Below, one piece after another: positions 56,939 through 64,000 of a stretch of 64,000 bases of DNA. A program made the translations under genes and the position numbers. The notes beneath the pieces were generated by a model that searched no databases, was not told the DNA's origin, and saw only the letters and a list, made by a program, of their open reading frames with translations. This DNA comes from Corynebacterium vitaeruminis. Lineage in GTDB: Bacteria; Actinomycetota; Actinomycetes; Mycobacteriales; Mycobacteriaceae. Position 1 is the stretch's first letter, and each line of letters begins with the position of its first letter. The DNA is taken from assembly GCF_001054325.1 (NCBI RefSeq), contig NZ_JVVM01000006.1:122672-186671 (forward strand), read 5' to 3'.

Positions 56939-56942
56939 GGAA

Positions 56943-59900
56943 GTGAATGACTACACCGTGATTCTGCTGCTGTCGACCTCGGATACCGACCTTCTTTCCG
57001 CCCGCGCGGCCGCTCAGGCCAACCCGGAGGTGTCCTACCGTTGGGCAAACCCGGCGCGTCTGCTCGACGATGATTTACCTCAGCTTGCTGACGGTGCGGA
57101 TGTCATTATCATCCGACTTCTCGGTGGCCGCCGCGCCTGGGAATCTGGCGTCGACTACTTTGTTAACTCCGGCATTCCCACCGTTCTTGTCTCCGGTGAG
57201 CAGGCACCGGACGCCGAACTCACCGAGTACTCGACGGTTCCCGCAAACGTCGCCACGCAAACACACATCTACCTGGCTGAAGGTGGCGCGAAGAACCTCG
57301 CACAGCTGCACAACTTCCTGTCAGACACGCTGCTACTGACCGGCCTTGGCTTTGAAGAGCCCGCACGCATGCCGGCCTGGGGTTTCCTGGAGCGCGATTC
57401 CAAGGTGGCCAAGGAAGATTCCCGCGGCACTGTCGGCATTATCTACTACCGCGCCCAGCACCTGGCTGGAAATACGCACTACGTTGAGGCGCTCGCTGAC
57501 GCAGTCGAGGCTCGCGGCTACGTCGCCAAGCCGATTTTCGCCGCGTCCCTGCGAACCGCCAGCGATGAACTGTTAGCAGAGATGGCATCCTGCGACGCGC
57601 TGATTACCACGGTGCTCGCCGCCGGCGGTAACCGCCCCGCACTCGCACAGGCTGGCCAGGACGACGATGGCTGGGATGTCGCCGCACTCGCGGACCTCAA
57701 CATTCCAATCATCCAGGGTTTGGCCCTGACCTCTTCCAGGGCAGCGTGGGAGGACAACGACGAGGGCCTGTCACCCCTGGACGTCGCGACGCAGGTCGCC
57801 GTCCCCGAATTCGACGGCCGCATCATCTCGGTGGCGTTCTCGTTTAAGGAAATCGACTCCGACGAGCTCATTTCCTACGTCCCAGACCTTGAGCGCTGCG
57901 ACCGTCTCGCAGGCATCGCCACCCGCTACGCCGCCCTTCGCCACATCGACAACGCCGACAAGCGCGTCGCCGTCATGCTCTCTGCGTACCCGACCAAGCA
58001 CGCCCGCATCGGCAATGCCGTCGGCCTGGACACGCCAGCATCCACGCTGAAGGTGCTGCACGCGCTTGCCGACGCCGGATACAACCTCGGCGACACCACC
58101 AAAATCCCCGGATATGCCACCACCAACGATGGCTCCGATGAGCCAGATGCGTTCATGCACGCCATCATCGATGCCGGTGGCCAGGATCCGGATTGGCTGA
58201 CCGAGGAAGTTATGGAGGCAGCCGAGCTCCGCCTGCCCGCCGCCACCTACGAGAAGTTCTTCGCTACCTTGCCGGAGGAACTTCGCGCCGACATGCAGGA
58301 CAAGTGGGGTGCCGCGCCGGGCAGCCTGTACGTTCACCCGGATACCCAGGACATCTATATTGCGGGCCTGACCTTCGGCAATGTCGTGGTTATGGTGCAG
58401 CCACCGCGCGGTTTCGGTGATAACCCGGTGGGTATTTACCACGACCCGGATCTGCCACCGACACACCACTACCTGGCCTGCTACCGCTTCCTGTCCCTGC
58501 CACAGGCCGAGGGCGGTTTCGGTGCCGATGCCGTGGTGCACATGGGCAAGCACGGCAACCTGGAGTGGCTACCGGGTAAGACCGTCGGCCTTTCCGCCTC
58601 CTGTGGCCCGGATGCGGCCATCGGCGAGCTGCCGATGATTTACCCCTTCCTGGTAAACGACCCGGGCGAGGGCACGCAGGCCAAGCGCCGCGCTCACGCC
58701 ACACTGATCGACCACCTGATTCCGCCGATGGCTCGTGCCGAGTCCTACGGCGACATCACTCGCTTGGAACAGCTTCTCGACGAGCACCAGAACATCTCCG
58801 CGATGGATCCAGCAAAGCTGCCGGCAATCCGCCAAGAGATTTGGACGCTGCTGACCGCCGCGAAGATGGACCGCGACCTCGGCTGGGATGAACGTCCGGA
58901 CGAGGAAGTCTTCGATGACATGCTCATGCATGTCGACGGCTGGCTCTGCGAGATTAAGGACGTCGCCATCCGCGGTGGCCTCCACGTACTCAGCCAGGCA
59001 CCGGAAGACGAATCCCTGATTGGCACTGTGACCACCATGCTGCGCGCCCGCCAGCTGTGGGGCGGCAAGCAGACGCTGCCGGGTCTGCGCGAGGCACTCG
59101 GCCTGGCCGAGGACGGCTCCGACGAGCGTCACGCTGTGGACTCCATCGATGCACTGGCCACAGCGCTGGTGACTGCCGTGGTGAAGAATCCGGACCAGCC
59201 AGTGGCACAGATTGCGGCCGACGTCCTCGGTTCCGAAGAGTTTACCGACATCGCAGCACCTAATGGCCTGGATCAGGTTGTCGAGCTCCTGCAGTTCACC
59301 CGCGACGAAATCCTGCCGCGACTGGCCGCCACCAGCGAGGAAATTCCGCGAATTCTCTCGGCCCTCGATGGCGAGTTCGTTCCGGCTGGCCCCTCCGGCT
59401 CACCGCTGCGCGGCCTGGTCAACGTGCTGCCGACTGCCCGTAACTTCTACTCGGTCGACCCCAAGGCAGTGCCGTCGCGCCTGGCTTGGGAAACCGGTGT
59501 CAACCTCGCCGATGGCCTAATCGAGCGCTACCGCGCCGACCACGGCGATTACCCCAAGTCGGTTGGTCTTTCGGTATGGGGTACTTCCGCCATGCGTACT
59601 TCTGGCGATGACATCGCCGAGGTGCTCGCGCTGATTGGTGTGCATCCAGTGTGGGATGACGCATCCCGTCGCATTGTCGGCCTTGAGCCGATTCCGCTGG
59701 AGGAACTGGGTCGTCCGCGCATTGACGTAACCGTCCGCATTTCCGGCTTCTTCCGTGATGCGTTTCCGCATGTTATCGACCTTTTAGATGACGCGTTTCA
59801 GCTCGTCGTCAAGCTCGATGAATCCGATGAGGACAACTACGTGCGCGCCCACGCGAAGGCCGACCAGCAGGAGCGCCCGCGCCGTATCTTCGGTTCCAAG

Positions 59901-60608
59901 CCGGGCACCTATGGAGCTGGTCTGCTGCAGCTGATCGATTCCGGCTCCTGGCGCGATGACGCGGATCTGGCGAAGGTTTACACGACCTGGGGCGGCTACG
60001 CCTATGGTCGCGGCATCGATGGGGAAGAGGCTGCTGACGATATGAAGACGGCTTACCGTCGTATTCAGGTCGCTGCGAAGAATGCAGATACCCGCGAGCA
60101 CGACATCGCCGACTCCGATGACTACTTCCAGTTCCACGGTGGGATGATTGCCACCGTCCGCGCGCTGACCGGTTCCGCTCCGGAGGCGTACGTGGGCGAC
60201 TCCACGCGCCCAGACTCCGTGCGCACCCGCACCCTGCACGAGGAAACCCGACGTGTCTTCCGCGCCCGCGTGGTCAACCCGCGCTGGATGCAGGCCATGC
60301 GTAACCACGGTTATAAGGGCGCCTTTGAAATGGCCGCAACCGTCGATTACCTCTTCGGTTACGACGCGACGGCGCAGGTCATGGATGACTGGATGTACGA
60401 AACGCTTACCGACGAATACGTTGCGAACCCGGAAAACCGCGAGTTCTTTGAACAGTCGAATCCATGGGCTCTGCACGATATTTCCGAGCGCCTGATGGAG
60501 GCCGCCGAACGCGGTATGTGGGAAAACCCCGACCAGGAACGCATGGATCTGTTGCGCCAGACCTACCTGGATACAGAGGGCGACTTGGAGGAGCGCGCCG
60601 ATCGGTAG
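56943..60608 (+). CDS. cobN: Cobaltochelatase large subunit CobN
   Basis: CobN (1221 residues) is the large subunit of the ATP-dependent aerobic cobalt chelatase, related to ChlH/BchH. The N-terminal LLLSTSDTDLLSARAA and the central GNLEWLPGKTVGLSASCGPDAAIGELPMIYPFLVNDPGEG are clear family stretches, as is the late VWGTSAMRTSGDDIAE. Its partner subunits (CobS/CobT, or ChlI/ChlD-type proteins) are not in the window. It starts at GTG 56943, right after the riboswitch hairpin; GTG 56958 is an alternative. It lies upstream of fxsA on the same strand. The counterpart is Rv2062c. Confidence 0.95.
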   Translation: MNDYTVILLLSTSDTDLLSARAAAQANPEVSYRWANPARLLDDDLPQLADGADVIIIRLLGGRRAWESGVDYFVNSGIPTVLVSGEQAPDAELTEYSTVPANVATQTHIYLAEGGAKNLAQLHNFLSDTLLLTGLGFEEPARMPAWGFLERDSKVAKEDSRGTVGIIYYRAQHLAGNTHYVEALADAVEARGYVAKPIFAASLRTASDELLAEMASCDALITTVLAAGGNRPALAQAGQDDDGWDVAALADLNIPIIQGLALTSSRAAWEDNDEGLSPLDVATQVAVPEFDGRIISVAFSFKEIDSDELISYVPDLERCDRLAGIATRYAALRHIDNADKRVAVMLSAYPTKHARIGNAVGLDTPASTLKVLHALADAGYNLGDTTKIPGYATTNDGSDEPDAFMHAIIDAGGQDPDWLTEEVMEAAELRLPAATYEKFFATLPEELRADMQDKWGAAPGSLYVHPDTQDIYIAGLTFGNVVVMVQPPRGFGDNPVGIYHDPDLPPTHHYLACYRFLSLPQAEGGFGADAVVHMGKHGNLEWLPGKTVGLSASCGPDAAIGELPMIYPFLVNDPGEGTQAKRRAHATLIDHLIPPMARAESYGDITRLEQLLDEHQNISAMDPAKLPAIRQEIWTLLTAAKMDRDLGWDERPDEEVFDDMLMHVDGWLCEIKDVAIRGGLHVLSQAPEDESLIGTVTTMLRARQLWGGKQTLPGLREALGLAEDGSDERHAVDSIDALATALVTAVVKNPDQPVAQIAADVLGSEEFTDIAAPNGLDQVVELLQFTRDEILPRLAATSEEIPRILSALDGEFVPAGPSGSPLRGLVNVLPTARNFYSVDPKAVPSRLAWETGVNLADGLIERYRADHGDYPKSVGLSVWGTSAMRTSGDDIAEVLALIGVHPVWDDASRRIVGLEPIPLEELGRPRIDVTVRISGFFRDAFPHVIDLLDDAFQLVVKLDESDEDNYVRAHAKADQQERPRRIFGSKPGTYGAGLLQLIDSGSWRDDADLAKVYTTWGGYAYGRGIDGEEAADDMKTAYRRIQVAAKNADTREHDIADSDDYFQFHGGMIATVRALTGSAPEAYVGDSTRPDSVRTRTLHEETRRVFRARVVNPRWMQAMRNHGYKGAFEMAATVDYLFGYDATAQVMDDWMYETLTDEYVANPENREFFEQSNPWALHDISERLMEAAERGMWENPDQERMDLLRQTYLDTEGDLEERADR

Positions 60609-60707
60609 CGGGCCGCTGATCGGTTGGCAGCCGACCACCAGGAACCGACTAGTAGAACGCTAGAGAACCGACCAATAGAGGTAACCACTTGCTCACCCAG
60701 TGGCGGT

Positions 60708-60713
60708 TACACT
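60708..60713 (+). promoter_or_regulatory. Putative -10 box for fxsA
   Basis: TACACT lies 8 nt before the ATG at 60722 with no ribosome site, which fits a leaderless transcript. Confidence 0.45.
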
Positions 60714-60721
60714 GGGGAACT

Positions 60722-61333
60722 ATGAGCAAGTGGTTCACAATTATTTACCTCATCGCCGAGATTGCGGCCTTTATCGCACTCGGTGAATGGATCGGCTACG
60801 GCTGGACCATCCTGTTGGTTCTGGGCCTGTTCATTGTGGGTTTGGTCTTCGCCGCCATCGAGTTCAAGCGCATCTACAAGAAATTGCTGCTGGATACTTC
60901 CCGCACTCTCACCGAGTACGGCGAGAAGCATCCGGAGGAGGCAATCAAGCGCTCGGCAAAGGGCGCGGGGCACTTTGTGGCGGACTCGGCAATTCTATTG
61001 GTTGGTTCCTGGCTGATTGCTCTGCCGGGTGTCGTAAGTACCGTTGTTGGCTTCCTAATGGTTCTGCCGCCGGTGCGCTGGCTGATTCGTAAGACCGGGT
61101 CGGTGGCGCTGCTCAATGGGCTCCGCAACTTCAGTGACCGCAGCATGATGGTGGTCTCTCAGTACGGCATGAAGCCGGGCGCTCCCGGGGCTGCTGCAGG
61201 TGCTGGCGGTTTTTCGGGATTCTCTGGCGGTTTCCCGGGCCCGGATGGCAAGAACTTCCCACAGGACAAGATCGTGCCCCCAGCACCGGACAACACCTGG
61301 GATGATGACCAGGACGGCAGCGACAAGCGCTAA
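60722..61333 (+). CDS. fxsA: FxsA family membrane protein
   Basis: A 203-residue FxsA-type protein. In E. coli FxsA alleviates phage T7 exclusion by the F plasmid; its normal role is unknown. Four hydrophobic segments are visible (from IIYLIAEIAAFIAL, then ILLVLGLFIVGLVFAAIEFKRI, AILLVGSWLIALPGVVSTVVGF). The C-terminal 65 residues are Gly/Pro/Asp-rich and soluble. The ATG at 60722 is chosen from the promoter spacing. It corresponds to Rv2053c and precedes lnt. Confidence 0.87.
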   Translation: MSKWFTIIYLIAEIAAFIALGEWIGYGWTILLVLGLFIVGLVFAAIEFKRIYKKLLLDTSRTLTEYGEKHPEEAIKRSAKGAGHFVADSAILLVGSWLIALPGVVSTVVGFLMVLPPVRWLIRKTGSVALLNGLRNFSDRSMMVVSQYGMKPGAPGAAAGAGGFSGFSGGFPGPDGKNFPQDKIVPPAPDNTWDDDQDGSDKR

Positions 61334-61390
61334 ATAAAACAGCAAGCGCTAACTCAACAACTCGCGAACGTAGAGAGTTCTCTTATACAA

Positions 61391-63067
61391 GTGCACACTA
61401 ACCGCCAAGCGCGCTCCAGCGAGCACGGGGACGTCGCTCAGAAAGACGCTCAGAATAATCCGATTCACTGGCAGGTGCGCTTTCGCGCGCTTTCACCACT
61501 TAAGCAGCGCCTAATTCTCGCCCTCATCGCAATCCTTGCTGGTGGATTGCAGTTTCTCAGCTATGCGCCCATGAGTTGGTGGTGGTCGGCGTGGCTCGGC
61601 CTCTCCCTACTCATTGCTTCCTTCCTGTGCGCAACCGATTGGAAATCCAGCATTGTGGTGGGCTTCTGCTGGGCGACAGCGACGGCGCTTTTCTCATTGC
61701 CGTGGATTGGCTCCTTCGTCGGCATTGGCCCCTATGTGGCTCTCTCAATTGTGCTGGGCATCCTCACCATTCCAGTGGCGCTTGCGATGTGGCTGATTGC
61801 GCAATCCAGTTTCCCTCTCGCGCTGAAGCTCCCCGGCATGGCCGCTGCGCTCGTGGCGGGGGAGGCGCTGCTAGCCCGCTGGCCTTTCGGAGGCTTCCCC
61901 TGGCTCCGCGTTGCCTGGGGGCAGGTCGACGGCCCGTTAGCTCCAGCAGTGGCGATCGGCAGCACTGCATTGGTCACTTTCCTCGCCGCCTGCGTTGGTG
62001 CGGGACTGGTCGCGCTCGCCCTGCGAACCTACGCAACCTCGGCTGCGCTCGTGGCGGGGGCGTTATTCATCGGCTGGGCTCTTCCTGCCTGGACCCAACC
62101 GCTGCCTGAGCCCACGGCAGACAGCAACACCCGCGTCGCAGTTATCCAGGGCAACGTTCCGCGTCTCGGATTGGAGTTCAATGCCCAGCGTCGCGCAGTG
62201 CTGCAAAACCACGCCGATGCCACCAATGAACTGGCACGACGTGTCCACAAAGGTGAAGAACCGCAGCCGGACATCGTTATCTGGCCTGAGAACTCCTCCG
62301 ATGTCAGCCCGTTTACGGATGGGGAAGCGGCACGCATTATTGAAAATGCCGCGATGAATATTGGCGCTCCCATCGTGGTCGGCACCTTTACCTACACCGA
62401 TGGTGTGCAGAACACCATGGTGGTTTGGGACCCGAGGACCGGCCCCGGCGAGCAACACGAGAAAATCTACCTCCAACCCTTCGGCGAGACCATGCCTTTC
62501 CGCGAACTACTGCGTCACTTCTCCGACATGGTCGATCACGCCGGAGACATGACCCCAGGCAACGGCGATGCCGTGGTCACAACCCCTGGTACCGAGGGCT
62601 TAAAGAAGGTCAACCTGGGCGTGGCCACCTGCTACGAAGTGGTCTTCGACGGCGCCTACCGCAACGCGGTCAACCACGGCGCAACCATACTGGCCACACC
62701 CACCAATAACGCCACCTTCGGTTTCACCGACATGACCTATCAGCAACTGGCCATGAGCCGCATGCGGGCCATGGAGTTCCAACGTGCCACAGTCGTCGCC
62801 GCAACCAGCGGTGTGAGCGCAATTGTGGATGCGCACGGAGACGTCGTAAAGCAGAGCAAAATCTTCGAGCAGAAGGTACTCACCGAGACTTTGCCGCAGT
62901 ACTCCCACCTGACTTTTGCCGCGCGCTTCGGGGCGTGGATTGAAGGTCTACTGACTGCATTCGGTATTCTTTGTGTGGTCGGTGCCGTCCTGCGCCGCCG
63001 TGGCGGAGATGCCGGAGCGGGCGCACATGAAGTTGATGGCCGGGATACTAAGCAGAACATGCACTAA
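61391..63067 (+). CDS. lnt: Apolipoprotein N-acyltransferase
   Basis: Lnt (558 residues) adds an acyl chain to the N-terminal Cys of lipoproteins. The membrane half (about 35-240) has six to seven hydrophobic segments. The nitrilase-like half carries the triad Glu300 (WPENSSD), Lys358 (EKIYLQPFGE) and Cys414 (TCYEVVFDG). In M. tuberculosis the equivalent is fused to the dolichol-phosphate mannose synthase (Rv2051c); here ppm1 is a separate gene 12 nt downstream, as known for corynebacteria. The GTG at 61391 is taken as the start; it lacks a strong ribosome site. Confidence 0.93.
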   Translation: MHTNRQARSSEHGDVAQKDAQNNPIHWQVRFRALSPLKQRLILALIAILAGGLQFLSYAPMSWWWSAWLGLSLLIASFLCATDWKSSIVVGFCWATATALFSLPWIGSFVGIGPYVALSIVLGILTIPVALAMWLIAQSSFPLALKLPGMAAALVAGEALLARWPFGGFPWLRVAWGQVDGPLAPAVAIGSTALVTFLAACVGAGLVALALRTYATSAALVAGALFIGWALPAWTQPLPEPTADSNTRVAVIQGNVPRLGLEFNAQRRAVLQNHADATNELARRVHKGEEPQPDIVIWPENSSDVSPFTDGEAARIIENAAMNIGAPIVVGTFTYTDGVQNTMVVWDPRTGPGEQHEKIYLQPFGETMPFRELLRHFSDMVDHAGDMTPGNGDAVVTTPGTEGLKKVNLGVATCYEVVFDGAYRNAVNHGATILATPTNNATFGFTDMTYQQLAMSRMRAMEFQRATVVAATSGVSAIVDAHGDVVKQSKIFEQKVLTETLPQYSHLTFAARFGAWIEGLLTAFGILCVVGAVLRRRGGDAGAGAHEVDGRDTKQNMH

Positions 63068-63079
63068 GGAGAATCACGA

Positions 63080-63895
63080 GTGACTTCCCTAAATGAGTCG
63101 ACGCTGGTTGTCATTCCCACTTTCAATGAGCGGGAAAATCTGCCGGGCGTGATTGCACGCCTGCGCGCAGCGGAGCCGAGCGTCGATATTTTGGTTGTCG
63201 ATGACTCCTCACCAGACGGTACCGGTGAGCTCGCCGATGAAATCGCTGCCGCTGACAAGGCGGACAACAACGGCGAAGAGCACATTTACGTCCTGCACCG
63301 CGAAGGCAAGGGCGGTCTGTGGGGTGCGTACCGCGCAGGCTTCGCTTGGGGGCTCGAGCGCGACTACGAGGTTCTCTGCGAGATGGACGCCGACGGCTCC
63401 CACGCACCGGAACAGTTCCACCTGCTGTTGGAGAAGCTCGGTGACGGCGCCGATGTCGTGATTGGTTCCCGCTACGTTCCGGGTGGCAAGACCGTCAACT
63501 GGCCGATGAGCCGTCAGATTCTCTCCCGCGGCGGCAACATCTACATCTCGCTGGCGCTCGGCGCGGGCATCTCGGATATCACCGCTGGCTACCGCGCTTA
63601 TCGACGGGAAGTTCTCGAGACCCTCGACCTGGAGAACATCGGCAAGGCTGCGTACTTGTTCCAGACAGAGCTCGCCTTTGAGGCTGTACAGGCTGGCTTC
63701 TTGGTTGAAGAGGTTCCGATTACCTTTACCGAGCGCGAGTACGGCGAGTCCAAGATGGATGGCAGCTTTGTGAAGCAGTCTCTGCTGCAGGTCACTAAGT
63801 GGGGTATTAAACACCGTACGCAGCAGGTGAAGGATCTGGGCTCGGAGATTGGCCGCTTGGCTGGTCACGAGATTAAGCAGCGTTTCCGCAAGTAG
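63080..63895 (+). CDS. ppm1: Polyprenol monophosphomannose synthase
   Basis: Ppm1 (271 residues) transfers mannose from GDP-mannose to polyprenyl phosphate for lipomannan, lipoarabinomannan and protein mannosylation. It is a GT2 glycosyltransferase: VVIPTFNERENLPGV, then VDDSSPDGTG with the Asp-Asp metal ligands, and the second DADGSHAPE (DAD/DxD). No C-terminal membrane segments are present, which matches the Ppm1 catalytic domain. The neighbouring Lnt is known to interact with Ppm1 in mycobacteria, so the gene pair is functionally meaningful. An AAGGAG site lies before the GTG at 63080. Confidence 0.94.
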   Translation: MTSLNESTLVVIPTFNERENLPGVIARLRAAEPSVDILVVDDSSPDGTGELADEIAAADKADNNGEEHIYVLHREGKGGLWGAYRAGFAWGLERDYEVLCEMDADGSHAPEQFHLLLEKLGDGADVVIGSRYVPGGKTVNWPMSRQILSRGGNIYISLALGAGISDITAGYRAYRREVLETLDLENIGKAAYLFQTELAFEAVQAGFLVEEVPITFTEREYGESKMDGSFVKQSLLQVTKWGIKHRTQQVKDLGSEIGRLAGHEIKQRFRK

Positions 63896-63917
63896 GGCAA
63901 CCCCAAAAATTGCGGCC

Positions 63918-63937
63918 TGCCCGTATGAATACGGGCA
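63918..63937 (+). terminator. Hairpin after ppm1
   Basis: TGCCCGTAT pairs with ATACGGGCA with only a 2-nt centre (effectively a 4-nt loop). It lies 23 bp after the ppm1 stop and no T-run follows, only CCATGTTTC. It could still end the lnt-ppm1 transcript. The last 60 bp of the window contain no gene. Confidence 0.4.
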
Positions 63938-64000
63938 CCATGTTTCAACACGGGCTGCAAATGTGAAACTGTGCGAGTTTATGACACTTTCAGGCCGGTA

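Overview
The window is a chromosomal segment of a moderately high-G+C actinobacterium, almost certainly a Corynebacterium. The evidence is gene order and content. It carries two long blocks whose order I recognise from Mycobacterium tuberculosis: roughly hemH to meaB (Rv1485-Rv1496) and PEBP/pyrD to ppm1 (Rv2140c-Rv2051c). It also carries mycothiol and pupylation genes and separate lnt and ppm1 genes. The proteasome genes normally found near pup are missing, as in corynebacteria. The species is not fixed by the sequence; the presence of B12 synthesis and methylmalonyl-CoA mutase narrows it. No insertion sequence, prophage or CRISPR array was seen.

Layout. 0-11.2 kb: ferrochelatase 3' end, conserved unknowns, NfeD and SPFH membrane proteins, a VTT membrane protein, then mutA-mutB-meaB. 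11.3-13.5 kb: ArsR regulator, cardiolipin synthase, tRNA-Leu(GAG). 13.7-20.7 kb: PEBP protein, pyrD, lipoprotein, a degenerate aldo/keto reductase, uppP, mshC. 20.7-29.1 kb: B12-dependent metH, thioesterase, HAD phosphatase, hisE-hisG, aspA. 29.3-42.9 kb: a Cas4/RecB-like nuclease divergent from trmI, then arc/mpa-dop-pup-pafA-pafB-pafC-tatA-tatC-helY, all on the plus strand. 43.0-45.6 kb: a lower-G+C pair encoding a secreted SGNH hydrolase and an acyl-AMP ligase. 45.7-60.6 kb: a peptidase, a DprE2-like reductase and the aerobic cobalamin genes cobL, cobM, cobK, cobIJ, cobH, cobG, cobN. These are interrupted by a low-G+C secreted/membrane protein pair and by a secreted lipase. 60.7-63.9 kb: fxsA, lnt, ppm1.

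The genes join into a B12 theme. The cob genes make the corrin ring and insert cobalt, and two B12 enzymes (MutAB, with its chaperone MeaB, and MetH) use the product. A clear cobalamin riboswitch precedes cobN. The other strong theme is a pupylation system without a 20S proteasome, whose ATPase also lacks the C-terminal docking tail. Many genes have a TANNNT box 6-8 nt before the start codon, which suggests leaderless transcription.

The most interesting unexplained parts are the two low-G+C insertions (43.0-45.6 kb and 50.4-51.6 kb), a possible frameshift or leader peptide in the second, a 17-bp operator-like palindrome, and an aldo/keto reductase that has lost three of its four catalytic residues. 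Most of the window is ordinary core genome.
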